Assembly: GCA_905370385.1 (NCBI GenBank) | Contig: CAJPKN010000002.1 | Span: forward strand, 1 to 45,594 | Direction: 5' to 3' | Source: Stomatobaculum longum | Lineage (GTDB): Bacteria; Bacillota; Clostridia; Lachnospirales; Lachnospiraceae | DNA length: 45,594 nucleotides | Part shown: positions 16,725 through 24,900 of the stretch, in pieces | Layout: the number at the start of each line of letters is the position of its first letter | Numbering within the stretch: the first letter of the stretch is position 1 | Made by a program: the position numbers and the translations under genes | The notes under the pieces: generated by a model | What the model saw: only the letters and a program-made list of their open reading frames with translations | The model's database searches: none | Told to the model about the DNA's origin: nothing

Positions 16725-16755
16725 GAGAGAGCGCGAGAGCGCTCTCTCTTTTTTG
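16725..16755 (+). terminator. Intrinsic terminator after the cold-shock gene
   Basis: Stem GAGAGAGCGC (16725-16734) / GCGCTCTCTC (16739-16748) with a GAGA loop, followed by six or more T. It leaves a gap to the next gene (16756-16996) that holds only the ABC operon promoter and a leader; I see no gene in it. Confidence 0.92.
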
Positions 16756-16853
16756 GTGTGCGAAGCTCGGTTCTCCGCGCACATCTTATGAAGGAAATCC
16801 GTTTCTCCGAGGGGCGCGAAGAGCGCGGGAGCGCCGCGACGGCAAAAAAGCAC

Positions 16854-16898
16854 TTGCAATACATAGATAGATAGTGTATTATTCCGATAGTTCACTAT
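16854..16898 (+). promoter_or_regulatory. Promoter and dyad operator of the ABC operon
   Basis: TTGCAA (16854-16859) and TATTAT (16877-16882) are 17 bp apart. An inverted repeat ATAGTG (16871-16876) / CACTAT (16893-16898) straddles the -10 and start point. This arrangement resembles operators of GntR/YtrA-type repressors that control drug-related ABC operons (established in Bacillus), but no such regulator gene is nearby. Confidence 0.6.
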
Positions 16899-16996
16899 TG
16901 CGAACAAACAAAACAAGCGGAAGAGCTGCGGTCACGGCGGACTTTTGAGAAGCCCGCGGCGCGAACGACAAAGCAACGACAGAAGAGAGGCAAAGC

Positions 16997-17809
16997 ATGA
17001 ATCGGATTGAACTGCGGGAGGTCAGCAAGCGCTACGGCAAGAAGGCTGTGCTGGACGGGTTGAACCTGACGGTCAGACAGGGTGAAATTTACGGTTTGAT
17101 CGGTAAAAACGGCGCCGGAAAAACAACCCTGTTTAAGACGGTTCTGGGACTCACGGAGATACAGAGCGGACGCGTCTCGATTGACGGTGAGGCGACGCGG
17201 GCGGGGCTTCGTAAGGCAAGGCGAAAGATAGGCTTCTTTATCGGCGGCAACTTTTTTGACTATTTGAGTGCGGAGGAGAATCTGCGCTTTTACTGCGGTG
17301 TCAAGGGGATACGGGATACGGCGGAAATCGGGCGGGTGTTGGAGCTTGTCGGACTTACGGGCGTCAAGTCAAAGTTCGGCGCTTTTTCGCTCGGTATGCG
17401 ACAGCGTCTCGGCATTGCGAATGCGATGCTCGGAAAACCGGAGATTCTGCTGCTCGACGAGCCGGTGAACGGTCTCGATCCGGAGGGCATTGCCGAGATG
17501 CGTGAGCTGTTCCGAAAGCTCGCTGCGGAAGAGGGATGCACCGTTCTGCTTTCTTCCCACATCTTAGGAGAACTCGAGCATACGGCGGACCGCTTCGGCA
17601 TTCTGGAGAACGGCACCCTGGTGCGCGAGATTGCGCGGACAGAGTTACGGTCCGAGGCAGCCGATTGCGTAACCTTGCGGGTTTCGGATTTGGAGCGGGC
17701 AAGGCGCGTGTTGCAGGCAGCGGGTATTCGAATCTGTGGGCGGGAAGGAAACGGGCAGAGCCTTGAGGACTACTATTTTTCGCTGACGGGAGGCAGAAAA
17801 GATGCATAA
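16997..17809 (+). CDS. ABC transporter ATP-binding protein (BcrA/NatA type)
   Basis: A 270-residue ABC ATPase that should power the permease encoded next. It has Walker A GKNGAGKTT (36-44), the signature FSLGMRQRL, Walker B LLLDEPVNGLDP and the H-loop SSHIL, followed by a roughly 70-residue C-terminal extension typical of the BcrA/NatA drug- and ion-exporter group. The signature is LGMRQ rather than LSGGQ, a normal variant in this group. A GAGAGGCAAAG ribosome binding site lies upstream of the ATG. It overlaps the permease gene by eight bases. The substrate is unknown. Confidence 0.93.
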   Translation: MNRIELREVSKRYGKKAVLDGLNLTVRQGEIYGLIGKNGAGKTTLFKTVLGLTEIQSGRVSIDGEATRAGLRKARRKIGFFIGGNFFDYLSAEENLRFYCGVKGIRDTAEIGRVLELVGLTGVKSKFGAFSLGMRQRLGIANAMLGKPEILLLDEPVNGLDPEGIAEMRELFRKLAAEEGCTVLLSSHILGELEHTADRFGILENGTLVREIARTELRSEAADCVTLRVSDLERARRVLQAAGIRICGREGNGQSLEDYYFSLTGGRKDA

Positions 17810-18551
17810 CTATATGCTTGCGGACATTGCGCGCGTTTTGAAAAAACGAAGCGTCCGTGTCGGAATTCCGGGCTTTGAACTTTGCCTTGCGCTGCTGCTT
17901 TTGTTCTACGGCGGCAATGGTGCGGTTTCGGCCGATATGCGCCGGGCGGCCGAGTTCGCGCTCGACTTTTTCCCGCTGGTCATCGGGACGCTGCTCTTTG
18001 TCTCTGTCTATGCGGACGACTTTAAGTGCCGGGCGATGCAGGTTGCAATCGGCGCGGGTGTCTCACGGGAAGGCATAGTCCTCGCAAAATTCGGAGAGTG
18101 CGCGCTGCTTCTGCTGTTCACGCTCGTGCCGACCGCTGCGCTCTGCTTTCTGCTGCCGGGCACACGCCATCTTTTCTATACAGACGCGGAGGCAGTGTCG
18201 GTCGCGCTCACCGTCGCACAGATATTTCTCCGGACGCTCGGATTCATGCAACTTGCGGCGACCCTCTGCTTCCTCACGCAGAACAGTCTGCAGGGCGCGA
18301 TTGCCTTTGCGCTGCTCTCATCGAACGCAATGTTCATTCTGATTACGATGACCCTGCTGACGGGACCGCTCAAAGACAACGTGGGACGTCTGCGCCCCTT
18401 TCTCTACACGGCGCTGCTTCGCACCGTGCAGAGCAACATACAGAACGGAAAGCCGTTTGCCGGAATTTTTGTGCTCGCAATCGGAATGTATATGCTGCTT
18501 CCGCTGATCCTTGCGCTTCTGGGCTTTCGGAAGAAGGAATTGTCGTTCTAA
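17802..18551 (+). CDS. ABC-2 type transporter permease
   Basis: A 249-residue integral membrane protein with about six hydrophobic segments (near 24-40, 52-70, 100-122, 138-160, 165-190, 222-242), the layout of ABC-2 exporter permeases such as BcrB or NatB. It starts inside the end of the ATPase gene, the usual coupling for this pair. It likely forms a homodimer with two ATPase subunits. Substrate is unknown; a bacitracin-like peptide, lantibiotic or sodium exporter are all possible. Confidence 0.85.
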   Translation: MHNYMLADIARVLKKRSVRVGIPGFELCLALLLLFYGGNGAVSADMRRAAEFALDFFPLVIGTLLFVSVYADDFKCRAMQVAIGAGVSREGIVLAKFGECALLLLFTLVPTAALCFLLPGTRHLFYTDAEAVSVALTVAQIFLRTLGFMQLAATLCFLTQNSLQGAIAFALLSSNAMFILITMTLLTGPLKDNVGRLRPFLYTALLRTVQSNIQNGKPFAGIFVLAIGMYMLLPLILALLGFRKKELSF

Positions 18552-18565
18552 GGAGGAATGGTATC

Positions 18566-19867
18566 ATGCTGAATATACTGAAAAAAATACTGAAGCTATG
18601 CGTTCGACTGCTCTTGGGGCTCATTCTGCTCGTGCTCGGAATTGTGCTGTTCCGCTTCGGAAAGCAGAAAATAGAGGAGGTACAGGCGCACCGGGAAATT
18701 CCGGAACTCAGGGCAGAGATGCAGTCCCTATCCGCGGATCATATCCCGGACAATGTGTCCGTCCTGGCCATCGGGGAAGGGGTGCACGGCAGCCGTGAAT
18801 TTCAGGAGCTGAAACTCTCTGTCTTGCGAGAGATGGTCGAGAAACAGGGCTATACGGCCTTTGCGCTCGAAGCGGACTACAGCGAGTGTGCCGACATCAA
18901 CCGCTATTTGCAGAGCGGCGAGGGAAAGCCGGAAGAGCTGGTACAGAAGTTCTCGTTCCCGATTTATCACACCAAAGAGATGGCGGCACTGCTCGGCTGG
19001 ATACAGGACTGGAACCGGACAGCGCCGGAAGAGAAAAAGGTCCGCTTTTACGGCTTCGATATGCAGAATCCGGAGACCGGCTACGCCTTTTTAAAGCAGT
19101 ACAGTCTCGCACACGGGTTAACGACCGAAGCGGAATTTGATGCGGTGTTTCAAAATGTTCTGACGCCCCCCTATTCGCTGAATGCGGAAACTGCGGGGCA
19201 GGCCGTTGCGTTTCTGGACGGGCTGCGCGCGAAAGCCGGTGATGCGGATATGCGGGATGCGGATGCGCGGGACTTTCAAATGGAACTCACGACCGTCCGC
19301 CAGGCAATGGAATCCTGGACTTCGACCGAGAATTTTAACACGCTGAGAGACCGGAATATGGCGGAAAATGTTGAGGCCATTCGGAAAATCGAAGCGGAGA
19401 TCGGCTCCGGGAAGATTGTGATTTCCGCGCACGACGGGCACATTGAGCGGGTGAATCCGATTTACACAAGCATGGGCGTTCTCCTTTCGCAGGACCTCGG
19501 AAACGACTACTACGCAATCGGCACCGATGTCTGGAAGCTTAAGGATAATATCAAGATGATGGGCGAAACAAAGCGGAGCATACAGCGCTTTGTTTCCGGC
19601 GACCCGCTGGCAGCGCAGGCGCGCTTTGCAGAGAGTCAGCAATATGTCCTCTATTTTTCGCAGATTACGAAGGAGGAGAGCCGGGTTTACACCTTGGTAC
19701 ATAGCCCTATGCGGATGATGCAGCTCGGCGAAGGCTACAGCTTTTTGATGCGGCTCTTGCCGGATCAAACCTATCGCTTAAAGGGCATACCGAGCGAACA
19801 CTATGACGCGATGCTGTTTCTCTATGGGGCAAATCCCATTGAGATTTTGGAGGCCAAAGGTGCATAA
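18566..19867 (+). CDS. Membrane-anchored erythromycin-esterase-family protein
   Basis: A 433-residue protein of the erythromycin esterase (Ere) fold. An N-terminal membrane segment (about 13-30) anchors it, and the catalytic region shows IGEGVHGSREF (69-79; E71 and H74 match the family GExxHGxxEF), ALEADYSECADIN near 100-112, YGFDMQNP, and SAHDGHIER, the equivalent of the AHNAH motif. True Ere enzymes hydrolyse the macrolide lactone ring, but many relatives have other or unknown activities, so resistance should not be assumed. It is the third gene of the ABC operon, 14 bp after the permease, with AGGAGG at 18551-18556. The open frame extends far upstream inside the permease gene; I rejected that. 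Confidence 0.82.
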   Translation: MLNILKKILKLCVRLLLGLILLVLGIVLFRFGKQKIEEVQAHREIPELRAEMQSLSADHIPDNVSVLAIGEGVHGSREFQELKLSVLREMVEKQGYTAFALEADYSECADINRYLQSGEGKPEELVQKFSFPIYHTKEMAALLGWIQDWNRTAPEEKKVRFYGFDMQNPETGYAFLKQYSLAHGLTTEAEFDAVFQNVLTPPYSLNAETAGQAVAFLDGLRAKAGDADMRDADARDFQMELTTVRQAMESWTSTENFNTLRDRNMAENVEAIRKIEAEIGSGKIVISAHDGHIERVNPIYTSMGVLLSQDLGNDYYAIGTDVWKLKDNIKMMGETKRSIQRFVSGDPLAAQARFAESQQYVLYFSQITKEESRVYTLVHSPMRMMQLGEGYSFLMRLLPDQTYRLKGIPSEHYDAMLFLYGANPIEILEAKGA

Positions 19868-19921
19868 ATTTGCGAAACAACAATGAATATACAAGAAAGT
19901 AATCAGCGTATTCAAAAAGCC

Positions 19922-19963
19922 GAAACGGCGGTGAAGAAAGTATTCACCGCCGTTTCTTTTTCT
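19922..19963 (+). terminator. Intrinsic terminator of the ABC/esterase operon
   Basis: A perfect 14-bp stem GAAACGGCGGTGAA (19922-19935) / TTCACCGCCGTTTC (19943-19956) with a seven-base loop, followed by TTTTTCT. Confidence 0.93.
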
Positions 19964-20038
19964 CACGACAGACCGATACAAAACATCTGTCTATCATAAA
20001 ACACTAAGTCGAAGCTTACTTTGTAAAAAGCAACAAAG

Positions 20039-20074
20039 AAAAGGCTGAATTTGCGTAGATAACAGCCTTTTTTT
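20039..20074. terminator. Second terminator-like hairpin without an assigned gene
   Basis: AAGGCTG (20041-20047) and CAGCCTT (20063-20069) form a stem with a 15-base loop, followed by seven T; A-rich sequence precedes it. No gene lies between this and the previous terminator, so it may end a small transcript or be a remnant. Confidence 0.6.
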
Positions 20075-20114
20075 GTGGAATCTAGCCATAATTGTAGCAA
20101 AACAGGCGGAGATA

Positions 20115-20143
20115 TTGAAAAGAGATGTGCTTATTCTTATAAT
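20115..20143 (+). promoter_or_regulatory. Promoter of the surface-protein operon
   Basis: TTGAAA (20115-20120) and a consensus TATAAT (20138-20143) are 17 bp apart. The predicted leader to the ATG at 20269 is about 120 nt. Confidence 0.8.
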
Positions 20144-20268
20144 TACATTAAGCTTTCTTTAATAATTTGCGGGCTACCGAGCGGAAAAGGAGGTAAACAT
20201 ACAGGGTAGCGGGTAGCGTATTCAAGGGTGGCAGTTCGTGTTTACTTTTGGAAGGAGAACAAAAGCGA

Positions 20269-21921
20269 ATGAGTGGAAAAGCAGGACAGGGGTTGCGGGC
20301 GGTATTGCTCGCGGCGGCTGTCGCTTGTCTTGTCCCGAATGTGACAGCGTACGCGATTGAGGGCTGGAACAAGGTGGGTGACGAGTGGCAGTATTTGAAC
20401 CGGGAAGATCAGCCGGTGACCAACGCCTTCAAGAAGTCGAAGGAGGATTGGTTCTATCTGGATGATAGCGGCACGCTGTTAAAGGACCGCATTTTTTCCT
20501 TCGGCGGCGATGATTACTATGTGGACCCGGACGGTCGCATGGTGAGAAACGCCTGGGTCTTCATTGACAGCGAGAAGGATCCGGACGGTGCCTACGGCGA
20601 CAGCGCTTGGCATTACTTCGGCGAGGACGGCAAGGGCCTCCGCGCGAAGGGCAAGGGCTTCCGCAAGGAAATTGACGGCAGAACCTATGCCTTCAACGAG
20701 AACGGCGGCATGCTGAGCGGCTGGATTGACGAAGAGGGCAATGTGATTGAGGATGAGGACCCCTTCGCAACGGCGCGCTACTATGCGGATGCGGACGGTG
20801 CGCTCTACACGAACCGCTGGCTTTATTACGACTGGGGCTCTCATTTGACGAGTGAAGTGACCGGCAGAAGTTATGAGGACTACGAGAAGATGTGGTTCTA
20901 CTTCGGCGCCGATTGCAAGAAGTACAGAAGCCGCGCGGGCGAGCAGCCCTTCCAGCGCGACATTGACGGCGCAACCTACGGCTTCGATGAGAAGGGTGTC
21001 ATGATCGAATGGTGGGACAAGGTCGCGACCATCTCGGACGCGGTTCGCTCGAATCCGACCAGTGACGAGCGTGTCCGCTACTACAGCGGCTACGACGGCG
21101 GCGCCCTCATGAAGAGCAAGTGGTTCTGGATGTACCCGTCCGCAAACCTCGATGAGGATCAGAACCGCGACCTCGAGTGCTCCTGGTGGAGAAGCGATTC
21201 GAAGGGTAGAGCGATTCGCAACAAGATTCACCGGGTCGGCGAGAAGGAATACGCCTTCGACGGCATCGGCAGAATGAAGACCGGCTTTGTTCTCTTCAAG
21301 GGCAAGAGCGAATTTGTCGCGCAGTACGATGTGGATGCTTGGACCGCTGCGGACTTTATCAACGGCGATCTCTACGGCATTGAGAAAGCGGATCTCTACC
21401 TCTTCTCCCCGGACGAGATCAACGACGGCTCCATGCAGAGCGGCAAGGAAATTACGGTTGAGCTGGCGGACGGCCCGAGAACCTTTGCCTTTGCGCCGAG
21501 CGGCAAGGCGTACGGCAACCGCAACATACTCCAGAAAAGAGACAACAAGTTCTACATCAACGGCCTCCGCCTGGATGCGCCGGAAGAGTACGGCTACGGC
21601 ATTGTCTCGCAGAACGTGGGCACCTTGGCTTCCCCGCAGTACCGTTTCTATGTGGTCGATCGGAACGGCAGAATTGTGAACGGAAGACGCGTGCTGAACA
21701 CGGGTGAGGGCTATATCCTCGTTTACAACGGTCAGTTCCTCGGTTTCACCGGAGACGAGGACGCGCCGCGCTGGAGAAACAGCGGCAGTGCGGGACCGGG
21801 CTTCTATCACTACGACAGAAAAGAGCGGAATCACTTTGCGCGCGGCCTGATTGCGGGCGCGTCGACAACAGTCACGCAGAGCGATGTGCCGGATGAGCTT
21901 TCTGTCTTTGAGGCGGATTGA
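20269..21921 (+). CDS. Secreted protein built of choline-binding-like wall repeats
   Basis: A 550-residue secreted protein. A signal peptide (1-29, ending VTAYA) is followed by wall-binding repeats across most of the chain: GWNKVGDEWQYLN, EDWFYLDDSGTLL, DDYYVDPDGRMV, SAWHYFGEDGKGL, KWFWMYP and others, each with the aromatic-Gly spacing of CW_binding/choline-binding repeats. No catalytic domain is visible. Such repeats bind choline on teichoic acids in streptococci, while their ligand in clostridial relatives is mostly unknown. I chose the ATG at 20269 because AAGGAG lies 12 bases upstream; the earlier TTG in frame would place that site inside the gene. It is first in an operon, 16 bp before the 2244-residue protein, and may act as its wall partner (inference). 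Confidence 0.85.
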   Translation: MSGKAGQGLRAVLLAAAVACLVPNVTAYAIEGWNKVGDEWQYLNREDQPVTNAFKKSKEDWFYLDDSGTLLKDRIFSFGGDDYYVDPDGRMVRNAWVFIDSEKDPDGAYGDSAWHYFGEDGKGLRAKGKGFRKEIDGRTYAFNENGGMLSGWIDEEGNVIEDEDPFATARYYADADGALYTNRWLYYDWGSHLTSEVTGRSYEDYEKMWFYFGADCKKYRSRAGEQPFQRDIDGATYGFDEKGVMIEWWDKVATISDAVRSNPTSDERVRYYSGYDGGALMKSKWFWMYPSANLDEDQNRDLECSWWRSDSKGRAIRNKIHRVGEKEYAFDGIGRMKTGFVLFKGKSEFVAQYDVDAWTAADFINGDLYGIEKADLYLFSPDEINDGSMQSGKEITVELADGPRTFAFAPSGKAYGNRNILQKRDNKFYINGLRLDAPEEYGYGIVSQNVGTLASPQYRFYVVDRNGRIVNGRRVLNTGEGYILVYNGQFLGFTGDEDAPRWRNSGSAGPGFYHYDRKERNHFARGLIAGASTTVTQSDVPDELSVFEAD

Positions 21922-21937
21922 GAAAGGGGCATAAGGA

Positions 21938-24900
21938 ATGAGACATGAGAACAAAGTGAGGCGTGCGGGGCTGGGACGGCGTGTCCTGGCGCAGCTGCTC
22001 TCGCTCACAACGGCATTTACCCTGCTCGCCCCGGGCGGCGGGGGATTGCTGACTGCGCGCGCGGCGACGGAGTTGCAGCCCGAGACACTTCCGGCGACTG
22101 AGTCGACGGACAACATGGAATCTAAATGGCTGGTGAGCGGTGACTTTGCGGAGGAAAACGTAGAATCAAATCGCTATAACATGTCAGGTATTAATCGCGA
22201 CAATACAAGACAGTCTATCACCTACGGAGAATACGGAGTACCGCTTTATCTGGTAATGCCGACGGGGACAGTGAGTCAGCCGTTTTTGATAACCCAGCAG
22301 TCGGGAGGCTACAACCCGAATTCTAGAGTTACGGTAGGGTCGAATTCATATTATATTGCAAAGCTTGGACAGAGAAAGGCGGAGCTCAGCGCCGGGAATG
22401 CCTTGCCGGCAGGACAGAATCAGGCTTTGAGCCCACTGATTGACAAAAACGGTGCGGTTGAGACCACGCGCTTTGGAAACAACTCTGCTCATAGCACGGT
22501 GGAGTCCATGGTCAAGACTTCCGCAAACGGCAAGTACATGATTGCCGACTACTACTTCTACGGCCGCGAGGACATCCCGACTGCCGGTCAGGACTTCTAT
22601 GTGTCGATGGCCTACGATTTTCAGGTCAACAACTCATTGCAGAAGGACATGGTGGTGACCGACCGAGGCTTTTACGCTAGAAAGAATGGCGAAAATGCAA
22701 CGGTAAATGTCATCCTGAAGGATGATAACCTCGGCGTAACAGCAGCGGATTCCAAGTGGATAGGCTATTTTAATCAGCGAATTCAACGATCCCTTATAAC
22801 AGGACTTTCTCCGCTGAATGCCCATAATAATATCACCCATTCAATTATGACGATGGAGCAAATCACCGGGCAAGTATTGCTTAATAAGGATTATTCCATC
22901 TCCTATTCTTGGAAAATCCATCTGCACCCCGGAGAGACGATCCATAAGCGCGTTGCTTATACCTATACCGAGGCGGCTATCTATGTCTCCTCCGCGCACG
23001 GAAATGACGGCAATAACGGAAACTTCGATGCGCCGGTGAAAACCTTCGCAAAAGCGTTGCAGCTCTCGCAGAATAAGAACGCGACCATCTTTATTGAGGA
23101 CTATAATGTTGCGGATAGCGGCCGCATGGTAATCGGCGCCGGCGCAGGTTCCGGTACGCTTACCATCACGAGTGCGGATATCACCAGAGGCGGTGCTTCC
23201 ATCGGCTTCGGACAGGATACGCAGATCATTCAGTCCCCGGGCGGAGCTACCGCAGCGCTCTTTGAGAATGACCAGAGCGCGCGCCCGGTCACGATTGACG
23301 ACCTGACCTTCCAAGGTAACGGCAGTGAGACAGAGCCCCTGTTTAAGAACACTGCGAATGCGGGTGTTCTGAATCTCGGTGCGAAGCTCACAATCACGGG
23401 CGGCGGCAACGGTGCTCTGGATATTAAGGGCGGCGCGGTCTCTACGACGGCAGTCAGTGAAGCGGAGAGCAGCATGCCGGTCACGATTACCGGAAACAAG
23501 GCTTATATCGAAACGGTGACACCCTCGGGTGGTGCGCCGGTACAGAAAGAGCGCGGCGCGGTTGCGTTCCAGGGCGGCAGCTTAAAGCTCGCGGGTGCCG
23601 TGAATATCAGCGGGAATTTCATCGAAAGACCGAATCCCGACGATCCGAGCAACCCGATTCAGGAGCCAAAGAATCTTTATGTGAAGGATCAGCTCTATGT
23701 AGATGCGACCGAGTCCCTTCGTGCGAGCTCGACGGTTGGTTTCACAACCGAGAAGCTTCCGACACCTAACTCCACCATTAAGGCAATTAATGTGACCGGA
23801 AAACCCGGAAACGCAGAGCGCTTTACGAAGGATGAGCCTTCTCCGGGTGTCCTGAAGTGGGTTGAGAAACCCGCGGGAGGCGGTCCGGTGACCGGCGTGG
23901 GTCTCGAGGCGAGGGCGCAGAATGTGGAGCGCGTCGTGGTTGACTTAGACGGAAACCGGATTTCCGGAGCGCCGGTCTTCGGCGGCACGAATCCGCAGCT
24001 TCTTACCATAGGCGCAGAGTTCAGCTATGCGGAAGACACCGTGCCGGGCAATAACCAGGTAGGCGGTGTAGGCAGTGCTTATCAGAAGCCGAAGTTCACG
24101 GCAAACGGCGTTGAGTGGATTTTTGACTCGATTATCACGGATCCGGAGAACAAAATCGAAGCTGCGAAGATCAATGCGACCACGGCGGCGATTACCAAGG
24201 CGAAGGTGCCGGAGGACGGCTTAAAGATCTACTACCGCTTTAAAAAGAATATCGGCAAAATCAAGTTTGACGGAAACGGCGGATTACCTGCGGTAATCAA
24301 TATGAGCGGCAGCGGCAGTGCAACCGGTATGACGCCGGTGGTATCGCGCTACGGCTATAAAGTCAGCAAGTGGACGCTTGATCAGGCGGGCACCAACCCG
24401 GTCGATGTGCTGACGGTAAATCCGACGAGCGGTCAGGCCGCCTTCACCTACGGTAGTGACGAGAGAACCTATTACGCACAGTGGGTCTATGATACAAGCA
24501 TCAGCTTTGACTTGGTCGCAATGTACTCGAATGCGGACGGCAGCATCAATTTCCAGACCCTGAACCCGGTCGCGACACCGATCGGCAGTGCGTCCGCAAT
24601 TGCGGTGAAGCACATTCACGGTTATCAGCCGGATCCGAGTCAGACCCTGAGTGTGATTACGCCGGCGCTCAGAACCACGGGAAGCGATCCGCAGGCAGAA
24701 TGGGCGCTTTCGGCGACCCCGAAGCAGTATAAGATTCACCACATGCCGGGCCAGGATACGGCGGTGGATCTCCACTACGTACTCGGCACGGCGGAATCGG
24801 ATAAGTCCAACTTTGTGGTGGAGTATTACAGCGGCTCCGTTGCGGCACCGGGTACGCTCTTAAAGACAGATACGCCCCAGCGCTACTTCCCGGAGGCACA

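Larger units (their letters stand above)
19868..20268. other. AT-rich intergenic region before the surface cluster
   Basis: About 400 bp without a credible gene. It contains two terminators (19922-19963 and 20039-20074), a promoter (20115-20143) and a long leader with a doubled GGGTAGC. It is visibly richer in A and T than its surroundings and marks the border between the ABC operon and the surface-protein cluster. Confidence 0.7.

Noticed and set aside
18026-18565. Upstream extension of the esterase-like gene inside the permease gene
   Set aside because: The added residues are a frame-shifted reading of the permease; the AGGAGG site and the hydrophobic anchor place the start at 18566.
20479-22116. 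Long minus-strand open frame (545 codons) opposite the repeat protein
   Set aside because: It is the mirror of a real gene with strong codon bias; its translation is low-information and Arg/Val/Ala-rich, with no start site and no family motif.
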